Source: Bradyrhizobium sp. BR13661
Lineage (GTDB): Bacteria > Pseudomonadota > Alphaproteobacteria > Rhizobiales > Xanthobacteraceae
Length of the DNA: 64,000 nucleotides
Assembly: GCF_029892425.1 (NCBI RefSeq)
Contig: NZ_JARXWB010000035.1
Location: 1-64,000, forward strand
Direction of reading: 5' to 3'
In this document: piece after piece, positions 36,677 through 45,700 of the stretch
Position numbering within the stretch: position 1 is the stretch's first letter
Layout: every line of letters starts with the position of its first letter
Translations under genes and position numbers: made by a program
The notes under the pieces: generated by a model
What the model saw: only the letters and a program-made list of their open reading frames with translations
Databases searched by the model: none
What the model was told of the DNA's origin: nothing

Positions 36677-36940
36677 GTGAAGCTGATGAACGAGCGTTCT
36701 TACTCCGATCCTGCGGCCGCAGCGCGCAAGCTGATCGAGCTCGCAAAGAGCATCGAGGCGGTCCAGGACGGCCGCATTCACATCGAGAAGATCAACGCGC
36801 CCTTCCTGTCGAAGCTCAAGGCAACGGGCCCAGAGTTCGGCGCCGGCATCACGCACGCGATCGAAAAAGGCTGGCTTGAGCTGCACGAGAGCGGCACCTA
36901 TGTGCGGCTCTTGTCGCCGGGTGACAATCTCATGTCGTGA
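36677..36940 (+). CDS. Conserved-looking hypothetical protein
   Basis: 87 residues from GTG 36677 (ATG 36686 possible). SDPAAAARKLIELAKSIEAV, HIEKINAPFLSKLKATGPEF and AIEKGWLELHESGTYVRLLS: helical N-terminus and a C-terminal wing-like hairpin, similar in plan to the end of the 31,940 protein. High-GC codon use, unlike the surrounding DNA. Perhaps a DNA-binding or phage-type protein. Confidence 0.65.
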   Translation: MKLMNERSYSDPAAAARKLIELAKSIEAVQDGRIHIEKINAPFLSKLKATGPEFGAGITHAIEKGWLELHESGTYVRLLSPGDNLMS

Positions 36941-36989
36941 TGACCATCCGTAATTTTCTAGGGAGGCCGCCAACTGGCTATGTCTTAAT

Positions 36990-37367
36990 TCAAGGTCCGA
37001 TAATCGTGTAAAAAGCGCCAAAAACAGCGCCAGTGACGACGAAGAATCCAGCTATAAGCAGATGCAGGGCATGCCGAGATAATCGGCGCCCCGCGGATTG
37101 GTTGCGGAGGCAAGGTCCCCGCCAGGTCAGGTCGTCTAGGTCGTCGCATGACCACGCTAAGAACGCGCCATGACGGCTGGGTGAAAGCAGTACGCGCCAC
37201 TCAATAGAGATTGATGTTAGCCAGAGGAAGCCTGAGTTCGCGGCGCGCTCTACGAGATCCTTTTTCCGAAACTCTGTTGCCTGTTGTTCGAACCGCGCCA
37301 TTTCCTTCTGCGTTGCTTCTACCAAGCTGTTGCGCCGCTCGACATGCACATGCGAGTTCTCCGCCAT
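36990..37367 (-). CDS. Hypothetical tail-anchored membrane protein
   Basis: 125 residues, ATG 37367 with GGAGGGGG directly upstream. N-terminal coiled coil (RRNSLVEATQKEMARFEQQA, TEFRKKDLVERAAN), a W-rich middle that may be frame-altered, and a C-terminal membrane helix (LHLLIAGFFVVTGAVFGAFY). Follows the broken HRR gene by about 8 bp on the same strand. Confidence 0.5.
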   Translation of the reverse strand: MAENSHVHVERRNSLVEATQKEMARFEQQATEFRKKDLVERAANSGFLWLTSISIEWRVLLSPSRHGAFLAWSCDDLDDLTWRGPCLRNQSAGRRLSRHALHLLIAGFFVVTGAVFGAFYTIIGP

Positions 37368-37375
37368 GCCCCCTC

Positions 37376-37583
37376 CTACGCATCGGGGCCTGGCAGCGTC
37401 TGGATGCTCGCTTCTATTACGGCAATGTCCTGCTCGACCTCAGCAATGGAAGCTCGACAGTCGAAGCCGGTTCTGGCTTTCAGGTCGACTGCCAAGTGTC
37501 GGCGATGTCCTCCGATTTTCCAGGGACTGACGATTCCCGAGCTTGGCATAGCTGCCCGCAATCAACTCAATCGGACTCGACAT
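37376..37583 (-). pseudogene. HRR-motif coiled-coil protein, frameshifted copy
   Basis: From ATG 37583: MSSPIELIAGSYAKLGNRQS, LEN, then one extra A shifts the frame. The other frame continues GGHRRHLAVDLKARTGFDCR, ASIAEVEQDIAVIEASIQTL to its stop. Apart from this single base the gene is complete, so the loss is recent. Family as at 4,907 and 39,377. Confidence 0.65.
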
Positions 37584-37659
37584 AATACCACCCCACGCCA
37601 ACTTCGGATTGCAACAGTGATGAGCTAACGTGCAAAGCGATTTTTGCAAATTTATAGGC

Positions 37660-37691
37660 AAAAACCCGCCAGCCTCGATGACCAGCGGGTT
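37660..37691 (-). terminator. Rho-independent terminator (minus strand)
   Basis: On the minus strand AACCCGC ... GCGGGTT followed by TTTTTGCC. It lies upstream of the HRR pseudogene; the transcript it ends is not identified. Confidence 0.5.
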
Positions 37692-37699
37692 CTCTATGC

Positions 37700-38247
37700 C
37701 CATGCGTACCGCGGTAGATGTCATCCGATCCGTGATGACGAACCATACGTCGATAGGCGTTGACGAGGGGCCGGACCTATTCCGAGTGCGTGCCGCATGG
37801 GTCTCGAAGGTCTCAAAGCATTGAGATCGGCCGTACCGCGGAGGCCGGCAGAAGCACTGGATCGAGGTTAAGAACCGGCAGCAGCCGGCGATGGAGCGCG
37901 AGCTATAGCCGTATTCGTTTACGTCAACACCAGCAAGAAAGTCGGCGGACCACGGCATATTAAGTATTTGCCACGGTCAATGCTGCGGAAAGGTGGCTTT
38001 ACGAGAACGATCCTGAATGTATGGATTCGAATATGAGGTTTTGGAATGAGCCGGACTGCGGATCCAGAATTAACCCGCGGTCGCAACATCAATCTTAACG
38101 CAAGACCTTGCTTGCGGCCTCGCCTGCAGACGCTAGGCTAGTCGCTCAACGGACATTGCCGTTTGTCCGGGTCCCCAGTGGCGAAGCCGTCGCTCCATCA
38201 TATTCGGCCGCGGCGGCTTCGTGCCCTTCGCTCGAGCTCATTTGAAG
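37700..38247. other. No supportable gene
   Basis: About 550 bp with only short frames; no recognised sequence. Confidence 0.4.
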
Positions 38248-38472
38248 ATGCAGCCGAACAACGAATCGCTCGATCTCATCGAGATGCGTCGGCAACTTAC
38301 AGAACTACGTTCGCAACACTCGGACAATCTTCTAATAGCGGCGGTGTTGAACCGCTTTCTCGTGAAGACAGCTTTTCTAACCAAGCCGACAGACATCGCG
38401 CACGAGCTGCGTCTCCGCTCAGAGCTCGAGCGAACGTTGACCAGGGTCAAAGCGATCGCTGCCCGAAGATGA
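38248..38472 (+). CDS. Small helical hypothetical protein
   Basis: 74 residues from ATG 38248 (TTGAAG upstream; a longer frame starts 38221). NNESLDLIEMRRQLTELRSQ, HSDNLLIAAVLNRFLVKTAF and LRLRSELERTLTRVKAIAAR: entirely helical, coiled-coil prone, soluble. Followed immediately by a strong hairpin. Confidence 0.5.
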   Translation: MQPNNESLDLIEMRRQLTELRSQHSDNLLIAAVLNRFLVKTAFLTKPTDIAHELRLRSELERTLTRVKAIAARR

Positions 38473-38508
38473 AAAAGGCCGCGGGGCCCTACCCCATGCC
38501 CTGCGGCC
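38472..38508 (-). terminator. GC-rich hairpin with T5 on the minus strand
   Basis: GGCCGCGGGGC pairs with GCCCTGCGGCC (11 bp, one G-T pair); on the minus strand the stem is followed by TTTTT. It directly adjoins the stop of the 38,248 gene. In the plus direction it lacks a T-run. Confidence 0.5.
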
Positions 38509-38973
38509 CCACCCGGGAAATTGACTGTTTACCGAATGAGCACTGCCAGCCCCGGTTGATCGGCATGATTCCAGAATTTGCTATGCAGTTTGAGTCGGAA
38601 AATCCTGTTTCAGAAAAGAACCTCGCGACTGTTGCGGCAATGCTACTTTAAAGTCAGGACTCGAACCGATTGGTTTGGCGAAGCTGCCGGAAAGCAGCGC
38701 TTCTTCTTGGGTTGGGGAAACTTAGCAGATGTTTGAGACCCGAAAATCGGCGTTTAATCCCCGACCATCAGAGCGTCGGAGGATATTCGCGGGGCCTCTA
38801 CTTACTTCTTCTGGCTACATGTGCTGTCGGCCTGCTGCTCTTAGCATTCGGCCGAAAGGACCGATGCCGAGCGCACTTGTTGCCGCGAATCCGCAGCCAG
38901 ATCTGAAACTGTGTTATGCGGCACGATCGTTTTTGACTGTGCATGGATCGGCGCGTTCAATCTGAGTATCGAC

Positions 38974-39060
38974 GTGATCATTACTTGGATTTTCGTCTTT
39001 GTGATTGGCGCGAGCGCAGCGATTTTGATCGCTCACGTAATCGATGCAATTCATTCTTGA
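38974..39060 (+). CDS. 28-residue membrane peptide, AH..DA family copy 2
   Basis: GTG 38974: MIITWIFVFVIGASAAILIA, HVIDAIHS, then TGA. Exactly 28 residues like copy 1 and with the same IAH-x-x-DA tail. The GTG start is inferred; TGAG lies about 8 nt upstream. The frame does not overlap any better candidate. Confidence 0.45.
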   Translation: MIITWIFVFVIGASAAILIAHVIDAIHS

Positions 39061-39376
39061 TCGAAGCGAAATCGGAGCCGGCCTCCCACGTCAGCGCAAA
39101 TAGGGAGCCAGGGTCACAAGCTTTGATGGGCAAGAGAGCCCACCTCTGCTTGACGCATTCGCATGATCACTCTAACTCCGCGCGCGCGAGCATCTTACCC
39201 CACTCGCATTCATGGATCAGCATCGCAGTTCTTGGATTACCCGCGGCGAGATTCCACCGAACAACGATCGGCACGAGCCCCCCAGTGATGAGAGGAAAAC
39301 CCTTGCGCCTGATCTAGGCCGGCGAGCGCCAAGCATGCAGTGGTCGGGCAGGCCTGCACGTCGATCTCGAACACAC
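39061..39376. other. No supportable gene
   Basis: Short frames only. Confidence 0.4.
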
Positions 39377-39823
39377 TTATGCTTTTTGCTGCAGTGATGC
39401 CAAGAGCCCGAGCAGATGATCTATCTCTTTGCTCTCTTCACTTGAAACCTGCAGGCCCGTTGTCGAGGGGTCTTCCGATGGCATTATAAGGCCTTCGGGT
39501 GATAGACCGTCGGTTGTCGGTAATTTCTCAGGCAAATATGTCGCAATATCTAACTTGGCCGGTACAACGGTGGCCGACAGCTCGTGCTCCCTGCCAGCCT
39601 CGTTACCAGGTTCCAAAATGACATGACGATCGAGGCGTGAAAGCCCAGTTTCAACTATTGCAATTTCCTGTTCGAGCTCGCCTATAGCGCTGCTCGCGTC
39701 ATAGCCGACGATCCCCTTGAGCTTGCTCAGCGCCAATCTTCGGTGCGCGATCAAATCTTGCAGAGCATTGCGATCGTTCAACTTCACATACGATGACACT
39801 ATCAAATCAATTGCCGCTGACAT
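39377..39823 (-). CDS. HRR-motif coiled-coil protein with long C-terminus, intact copy 2
   Basis: 148 residues, ATG 39823 with a GGAGAGAAGAG ribosome site. N-terminal core MSAAIDLIVSSYVKLNDRNA, LQDLIAHRRLALSKLKGIVG, then a coiled coil ELEQEIAIVETGLSRLDRHV. Unlike the other copies it adds about 70 residues (polar linker, then a final helix EIDHLLGLLASLQQKA) that may give a second interaction site. Longest and best-preserved family member. Confidence 0.65.
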   Translation of the reverse strand: MSAAIDLIVSSYVKLNDRNALQDLIAHRRLALSKLKGIVGYDASSAIGELEQEIAIVETGLSRLDRHVILEPGNEAGREHELSATVVPAKLDIATYLPEKLPTTDGLSPEGLIMPSEDPSTTGLQVSSEESKEIDHLLGLLASLQQKA

Positions 39824-39968
39824 CTCTTCTCTCCAAGAGAACCGCTCGGCTCACTTAAATGCGCAATTTTCCGCAAATCGAAGAAATTGTAGAACAGAAA
39901 GACGAAGCGATCGTTAAAGGACGATTGGCCAAGTAACTTGAACACGGCCGCTTCAACTTTCCAACATC

Positions 39969-40154
39969 ATGCACCGCCTTGCTAAATTTGCGTCGATCGG
40001 ATCGATGGTGGTTATTCTCCTTGGAATAGCCTTGGTTACTTGGCCGGGCTTCGCGGCATTTGTTGACGCTGCGATCTACTCCGTCCAGGTTTTAATTTGG
40101 GACATGTTCAGCCCGCAAGAAACTTCAATATTGACCACCCTATCCGGTGCTTGA
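39969..40154 (+). CDS. Small membrane protein
   Basis: 61 residues. FASIGSMVVILLGIALVTWP then FAAFVDAAIYSVQVLIW: one long or two short membrane helices, with a polar C-terminus. Outside the MLGW pattern but of the same size class and region. Confidence 0.5.
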   Translation: MHRLAKFASIGSMVVILLGIALVTWPGFAAFVDAAIYSVQVLIWDMFSPQETSILTTLSGA

Positions 40155-40416
40155 TTCCCCGCCAATGTTAAAGCGCCAACCTGTGTCGATCGACCAGTTT
40201 TTCGCCTGAACGAGCACCTCGTAAGGCTTTGAAATTCATTTTTCTAGAATCTACAACGACCCTACGCGCCGCCTCAACGCCTTTCTCGCTGAGCACGTCG
40301 AAGCCAAACGAGCGGCCTATGAAAACCAATTTATTCACCTGACGACAACGCCCAGAAACGGACCGGGTCCAGCATCTGCTCACGACCTAACGAGGGGGTG
40401 GTTATGTGGACAATCA

Positions 40417-40701
40417 TCAACCTTTTGTACAGCGATTATTGTCACCGAAGCCTTGGCAAGGCTTCGCCGGGTCGATGGGGTAGGCCGAGAGGACACGACC
40501 GCCGTCTTGGACGGCGATATCGTTAGACTGCCGATCCTCGCGGCAAACGCTGCCCCAATCGCCGGTCAAATGCCGCTTGAGGCATTCAAGGCGGTAGGCG
40601 CCAGTCGTGGCGTCGAGAACGCCGGGTCGGCAGCGGAAGGCCCATCCATGCTGGCGAGTGGGTCTCAACAGGCCCATCGCGCTGCCATCATATAGGTGCA
40701 A
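40417..40701 (-). pseudogene. Plasmid-type conserved hypothetical protein, C-terminally truncated
   Basis: Text AYRLECLKRHLTGDWGSVCR, EDRQSNDIAVQDGGRVLSAY, PIDPAKPCQGFGDN matches, from memory, a widespread accessory family that continues with a WIITEADRS..T..LLP strand. Here the frame ends shortly after GDN, so the final conserved part is lost. Family role unknown. Confidence 0.55.
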
Positions 40702-40751
40702 GCCCGCTGTTCCTTGCTTCGTCGATCCTGCTCAGTTGCCGCCGCGTAGCG

Positions 40752-41567
40752 TCAGACCACTTCCCTGACAGGCATCGTTATCGAACCGGGCCCATTCTCG
40801 ATCATGGCATCGTTATAGGGATGCTGAGGCGGCGCTTCTTCGTAGCGGAACGTCCGTCGGACCAGAGCAGTGCTGTGACGGGAGCCGACTGGAAGCTGCA
40901 CCTCAAATCTCAAGAGCTTGATCAACGGATTGAAGCCTTGAGGAACGGCAGAGATCAACGTGACGTTCCAGTCGATCTCGACGATCGCCTCGACTGTTGC
41001 GATGAACTTCGGTCCTTGGTCGATGCCAGGCTGCCTGTTGATCCAGGCCGCGAACGTGCCGGGGACGACCTCGACCGATGGAATGATCGGTCTCGCATGT
41101 GCGGCGACATACGCCTGGCAACTGGCGTAAGTGTCCGGCCCGAACACCTTGTGATAAATAGCCAGGACGAGATCTTCCGATTTGGCGATCAGATAGTGAT
41201 CCGTGCCGATCTGCTGATACACCACGAACTCGGCGGCGGCGGGATCAGAGACCAAGAGGCTCGGAACCGTGGCCGGTTGCTCGACGATATCGATCGCATG
41301 GACGCCGTTTTTGTCGACGATACTGACGACCTTCGTGGAGGACGGGTAATTCGGGAACGCCTTTTCCACGTCGAACGGAAGAACAATCGGGTTTGTGATC
41401 CCGTCAGTTTCGAAGAACAGGCCCAACTGGGGCGGAAAGATCAGAAACGGCAACTCTTCGATCGTCACACGCGTCTGCGCGGTCGGCTTCAGGCCCGTCG
41501 CCCTGACATGCAGAATCCCATTCTGGCGGTAGGCGCTATAAATTCCCTCTCCAAATACCTTCGACAT
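40752..41567 (-). CDS. Hypothetical protein
   Basis: 271 residues from ATG 41567 (GGGGGGAC directly upstream; a longer frame begins 41600). Mixed alpha/beta, no signal peptide: SKVFGEGIYSAYRQNGILHV, LPFLIFPPQLGLFFETDGIT, CQAYVAAHARPIIPSVEVVP, FEVQLPVGSRHSTALVRRTF. High-GC, backbone-like codon use. No family recognised. It is one of the last genes before the tRNA-Gly fragment. Confidence 0.7.
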   Translation of the reverse strand: MSKVFGEGIYSAYRQNGILHVRATGLKPTAQTRVTIEELPFLIFPPQLGLFFETDGITNPIVLPFDVEKAFPNYPSSTKVVSIVDKNGVHAIDIVEQPATVPSLLVSDPAAAEFVVYQQIGTDHYLIAKSEDLVLAIYHKVFGPDTYASCQAYVAAHARPIIPSVEVVPGTFAAWINRQPGIDQGPKFIATVEAIVEIDWNVTLISAVPQGFNPLIKLLRFEVQLPVGSRHSTALVRRTFRYEEAPPQHPYNDAMIENGPGSITMPVREVV

Positions 41568-41818
41568 TGTCCCCCCAATAGCCGCAATTTGCCGGCTCAA
41601 AATGTCATCTACCTGACGGTGCCAAACGATAACGCCTCAACCCGCTTATCCTAGCCCACCCGATGCGACACTTTGACGACGCCTTTGTTGGTCTAACCGA
41701 AAGGCGTCCAGCGATGGAACGCGCCCATCGTGCGCGAGGATCAGGGTGTCGCCATTGCTCCGGTATCTTTGGCTGTGCATTCGTCCGCGCGTTCATTTCC
41801 CCAGCGAGGAGGCGAGAC

Positions 41819-41890
41819 GTGCTTGTCTGGATTGGAGCTCTTTTCATTGCAGTGAGCGTCGCGCACGCGGTCGACGCCCTGCGTTCGTGA
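41819..41890 (+). CDS. 23-residue membrane peptide, AH..DA family copy 3
   Basis: GTG 41819 preceded by GAGGAGG at 6-7 nt, a very good ribosome site. MLVWIGALFIAVSVAHAVDA then LRS and TGA. Shares the AH-x-x-DA tail with the 28-residue ORFs at 33,324 and 38,974. Confidence 0.5.
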   Translation: MLVWIGALFIAVSVAHAVDALRS

Positions 41891-42271
41891 CGGCGATCAA
41901 GCTGAGAAAAGTTTCCTTAGCTCGTAGCTTTGCGGGTGGTTTTATTTCCGCGATAATCCGCCTACAATCCGGACTTGCCGCGGCGAGATTTTCATCAGCC
42001 AACGAGGTCACTTGCCACGTTATCGCCCGCGCATATGTGTTTTGTGGATGAGATGCGAAGCTGTCATTTGCACGTTTGAAATTGATTGCTGGGGTGTAGT
42101 GCTGCGGACATGCCTGCAATTGCCTATTTCATCCTCGCGCAGTTTGCGCGCCTTGTTGAAAGTATCCTTTGCCTGGCCATGAGCCTGATCTAACCTAGGC
42201 AAGATCCGCTTTCCGCAGCAGAGTGGATTTTGAGAGGAAAAACGCTTTGGAGCGGGTGAAGAGCCCCGAGC
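41891..42271. other. No confident gene
   Basis: A helical minus-strand frame around 42,100-42,240 (HGQAKDTFNKARKLREDEIG) is suggestive but has no start and ends at the tRNA fragment. At 42,249-42,261 an extra GGAGCGGGTGAAG repeats the tRNA acceptor end. Confidence 0.35.
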
Positions 42272-42314
42272 GGAGCGGGTGAAGGGAATCGAACCCTCGT
42301 ATTCAGCTTGGAAG
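42272..42314 (-). other. tRNA-Gly(TCC) 3' fragment: probable attachment site
   Basis: On the minus strand CTTCCAAGCTGAATACGAGG continues GTTCGATTCCCTTCACCCGC TCC: the 3' side of the anticodon loop (anticodon TCC), variable loop, T-arm (GGTTCGATTCC) and acceptor strand of a glycine tRNA. The 5' half, D-arm and matching acceptor strand are absent, so it is not a tRNA gene. Such 43-nt 3' repeats are left when an element integrates into a tRNA gene. It coincides with the change from sparse to dense DNA. Confidence 0.75.
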
Positions 42315-42487
42315 TCGCCACATTCTGCAATGTTATCAAGAGCCATTCTGATATTTCTCAGCTTCTTGGGCGATTGAGATCGCTACAGAGTTTCTCTTTG
42401 TCGGAATGGCGACGGGTTTAGCCCTTCGCCCGATTGGTCTAACCATGTACCGTCAATCGAAGGGCAAGACATTCAAAGGAGCAAGAC

Positions 42488-43573
42488 ATGCGGGCTGTCC
42501 GCTCGGGCCAAAATGGTCTCACTCGTTTGCTCGCTGGCGTCACCGTTGGTTTCGGGATCTATTCCGGTTCTGCGCTGGCCCAGGACGTGCTGCGGACCGC
42601 TCCGTATCCCGTTGGGGTGACGCAGCTCGAATATGTCGATCCGTCCGAGGGCGGTCGGCCTCTGAACTTGATGCTGATCTATCCGGCGGTCCCAGCTACA
42701 ACAGCCGTTCCTTTCAAGATTTTCCTGGCCACCAATCTGAACCTTTACAAGGACGCGCCCGTCGTGTCCGATGGCGTGAGGCGTCCACTTATCATGTTCT
42801 CGCACGGGGCGGGCGGCAACGGTTCGGGTTATGCCTGGTTCGGCGAATACCTCGCCTCTCACGGCTATCTCGTGGCCATGCTGTATCACTTCCGGGCCAA
42901 CACCTTCGACTCCAGCGCGCTCTACGTGCGCAGCAGGATCTGGCAGCGCCCGCGCGATCTCAGTCTGGATATCTCCCATCTTCTTCAGGACAAGGTCTGG
43001 GGACCGCATGTCGAGCCAAGCCAGATCGGCGTGGCGGGACATTCACAGGGAGGATTCACTTCGCTCTGGATCGGGGGCGCCAAGGTCAATCCGGAACTTT
43101 TCTTGAAGTTTCAGCGCATCTGGAAGAACAATGAGGCGGTGCCGGCCTATATCCGCGAGCAGATGAAGCTTGATGCCGAACCCGCCCGCGACCTGCGCGA
43201 CGATCGGGTCCTGGCGGCCTTTGCGATGGCTCCGGGCGATATCCGGGGGTTCGGCATGGACGAGGCCGGGCTACGGCAAATGGCGATCCCGACCTATCTC
43301 ATCGTCGGAGCCGGCGACACTACAACACCATCCGATGAAAACGCAGCCTTTGCGGCGAAATACATCCCGCATGCTCAGTTGGACGTGCTGCCCGGTCCGG
43401 TCAGCCATGAGATCTTCGGCAATGAGTGCGACCAGATCGGACGCGATAACTTTCCCGAAGCCTGCAACGATGCTCCCGGCGTGGACCGGGTCAAGCTGCA
43501 CGAATACATCGGCAACGCAGCGTTGCAGTTCTTCGATTCGAACCTCCGTGTGCGGCGAGAGAGCCCGAAATGA
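42488..43573 (+). CDS. Exported alpha/beta hydrolase
   Basis: 361 residues, ATG with AGGAG about 7 nt upstream. N-terminal 32 residues (LTRLLAGVTVGFGIYSGSAL, AQ) form a Sec signal peptide. The alpha/beta hydrolase core shows RPLIMFSHGAGGNGSGYAWF (oxyanion region), nucleophile elbow GVAGHSQGGFTS (Ser near residue 184), a D/E acid around TTTPSDEN and a late histidine in GPVSHEIFG. The layout resembles dienelactone hydrolase / PAF-acetylhydrolase-like esterases. Substrate unknown; periplasmic. Confidence 0.85.
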   Translation: MRAVRSGQNGLTRLLAGVTVGFGIYSGSALAQDVLRTAPYPVGVTQLEYVDPSEGGRPLNLMLIYPAVPATTAVPFKIFLATNLNLYKDAPVVSDGVRRPLIMFSHGAGGNGSGYAWFGEYLASHGYLVAMLYHFRANTFDSSALYVRSRIWQRPRDLSLDISHLLQDKVWGPHVEPSQIGVAGHSQGGFTSLWIGGAKVNPELFLKFQRIWKNNEAVPAYIREQMKLDAEPARDLRDDRVLAAFAMAPGDIRGFGMDEAGLRQMAIPTYLIVGAGDTTTPSDENAAFAAKYIPHAQLDVLPGPVSHEIFGNECDQIGRDNFPEACNDAPGVDRVKLHEYIGNAALQFFDSNLRVRRESPK

Positions 43574-43630
43574 CGTGCACGATCGCCGCTCTTGCGGCCT
43601 GATAGCCGGAAGAACCCTGTTCGCCGACGC

Positions 43631-44848
43631 CTATTTCGCGTCACCCCGCAAGATGTCATAGATGACACCCACGAGGTCGTGGAGCTTGTCCGCTTCGGCC
43701 GCCGGCTGCGAGTTCGTCTGGAGCGTAATCATCAGGTCTTCCTTTTCGAACCACACATAGAGCGTTCGGTAGCCGAGCGTCTCGCCCTGATAAAACCAGT
43801 GTGCGCCAAACGATCCAAGAACAGCCTTGCCGAGACCGAGCGAGAATCCGCGCGTATCGTCTGCCGTTACGTCCGCGATCGGCTCACCCGTCTTGATCGA
43901 CACGAGTGCCATCCATTCCGCCTGCTGCTTCGGCGGCACCACGCGTCCTTTGAGCACAGCGCGCATCCAGCGGTCCACATCGCGCGCGTCGGCGATCGCG
44001 CCACCTGCCGCCTGAGCCCATGAGGTGCTCATCCCGCGAACGTCACCACCCATCAGCGAGTGATTCCAGGACTGGGTGCATTTGGGTTGATAATCGGCGC
44101 AGGCAGGGTTGTCGAAATAGCCGTGCGCCAGACGATCGGTCACCGGGTCCGGATATGCCCCGTTTTCGTAGAACGTGCTGTGCAACCCGAACGCTTCGAC
44201 AATCATGTGGTGCACCAGATCACGATAGGACTGGCCGGCTGCCTTTGCCGCGATCATGCCGGCGAGGATGTAGTTGGTGTTCGAATAATGGTAGCCTTTG
44301 CTCTTGGGCAGGTCGCCGCTTCCGGTAGGATAGGCGATGTCTATTAGGTTTTCGGCACTCAGCTCGCGCGTGGGATCGTTGATCCATATGCGGGACATGG
44401 CTTCGGTCTCGGAGTAGTTCGGGATGCCGCTCGTCATGTTGAGGAGACGCTGGATCGTCACATCCTTCCACGCCGGATATTGCGGAAGCCATTTGCCAAG
44501 CGCGTCGTCGATGGACAGCTTGCCCGCAGCCTCGAGCTTCAGGATCAAAGCCGCCGTGAAGGACTTCGACGTGCTGCCCATCTGGAACAGCGTGCCCTGC
44601 CGGACCGGAGCATCCTGTGGACCGCTGCCGATTTTTCCGGCGAACGCCTCGATAGCCGGGCCAGTGTCCCCGAAGCTGACGTAGGCGGCAACTCCCGTCA
44701 CTTTCTCAGCCGAGCTGCGGTCGGCCAGCCATGCGTCCAAGGCCGCCTGGATTTTGGCGATGTGGGGTGAATCCGCTTGTGCGCCCGAAGCCGCGAGGAT
44801 CATCAGGCCTGCCGCGACCATCGCCGCTGCCCATTTGCCTCCCAACAT
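43631..44848 (-). CDS. Exported serine hydrolase, class C beta-lactamase fold
   Basis: 405 residues from ATG 44848, with GGAGG 5 nt upstream; a longer frame from 44893 is unlikely. Signal peptide LGGKWAAAMVAAGLMILAAS, GAQA. Catalytic motifs: S-x-x-K as GSTSKSF (about residue 92), Y-x-N as YSNTNY (about 188), and a KTG-equivalent region near HWFYQGETLG. Probably a D,D-peptidase or esterase rather than a resistance enzyme. Convergent with the alpha/beta hydrolase, with a 57-bp gap. Confidence 0.85.
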   Translation of the reverse strand: MLGGKWAAAMVAAGLMILAASGAQADSPHIAKIQAALDAWLADRSSAEKVTGVAAYVSFGDTGPAIEAFAGKIGSGPQDAPVRQGTLFQMGSTSKSFTAALILKLEAAGKLSIDDALGKWLPQYPAWKDVTIQRLLNMTSGIPNYSETEAMSRIWINDPTRELSAENLIDIAYPTGSGDLPKSKGYHYSNTNYILAGMIAAKAAGQSYRDLVHHMIVEAFGLHSTFYENGAYPDPVTDRLAHGYFDNPACADYQPKCTQSWNHSLMGGDVRGMSTSWAQAAGGAIADARDVDRWMRAVLKGRVVPPKQQAEWMALVSIKTGEPIADVTADDTRGFSLGLGKAVLGSFGAHWFYQGETLGYRTLYVWFEKEDLMITLQTNSQPAAEADKLHDLVGVIYDILRGDAK

Positions 44849-45700
44849 GGTGCCTCCTTCGGCATACCCCGCAGCAATGTATCGCCACATCAACGTCGCC
44901 GCTACGCCGTGGGCGTAAACCGGCGCCGAAGCATGGGTCGCACCTCGCCCGAAGCTCGCATCTCATCTGAGAGTCGCGATCATCTCTAAGTCAGGTACGC
45001 GATCCCAATTGCCTTCGGCCGACCGTATTTCAGAACTGACGCGCTCTGAAATCGTGCCGCAAATCGACCTTTTCGTAAGCGCTGCCAACAGCATGACCGT
45101 TTAGGCCCCTCACGCTCACTGGGATGGCGCACCGTTGCCTTGATCGACCAGCGCCCCGGGATCTTCTCGGTCTCACCAACGATGCTCCCGTGTCCCCGGG
45201 GCGCTTGGAACGTCGCGTATCGAGAGTATGCCAAAGAGCGTGACGCTACCGCTTGAGGCATCCACGACCGTCGGCTACCACTTCCGTCCTCCCAAGGGCG
45301 CGTCTTGGCTTCTTGAGGCTCAGCCTTATTCATCTCCTCTCGCTGGGTGATGAGCTGATCCGCCTTCGCCTACATTCGGGACAAAAGCCTCCTCCGGCGC
45401 GGTCCCTACGCCAGCGCGCTGAAGCTGGAGGATTTCCCTGCGCTGCCGACCGATCTGCGCGCGCATATCCCTCCCAGAAGGTGCTGCGCCACTACCGCGC
45501 AACGCCAGGAGCGATTGAAAAGCTATGTCCTCAACAACAACAACTAAGATCCGCTTGTGATGGAGACCGAAAATCTCGATCTGGCTCCTCGAAGCCAAAT
45601 CGATCCCTCAGCGGCGCTCCAGGATGTCGGATATTGCGTCTCTATCGAGGGGTAAAGCAGACAATATGCGCGCCGAGGACGAGCGTTTCTGACTACACGC
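44849..45700. other. No confident gene (850 bp)
   Basis: Frames up to 197 codons overlap on both strands (45,253-45,846 plus, 44,986-45,333 and 45,326-45,598 minus), without recognisable domains. Probably eroded sequence, possibly a small relic. Confidence 0.4.

Noticed and set aside
38670..38906. Frame with a clear hydrophobic helix (LLLLATCAVGLLLLAFG)
   Set aside because: No ATG/GTG start near the helix and no ribosome site; may be a relic of another small membrane gene.
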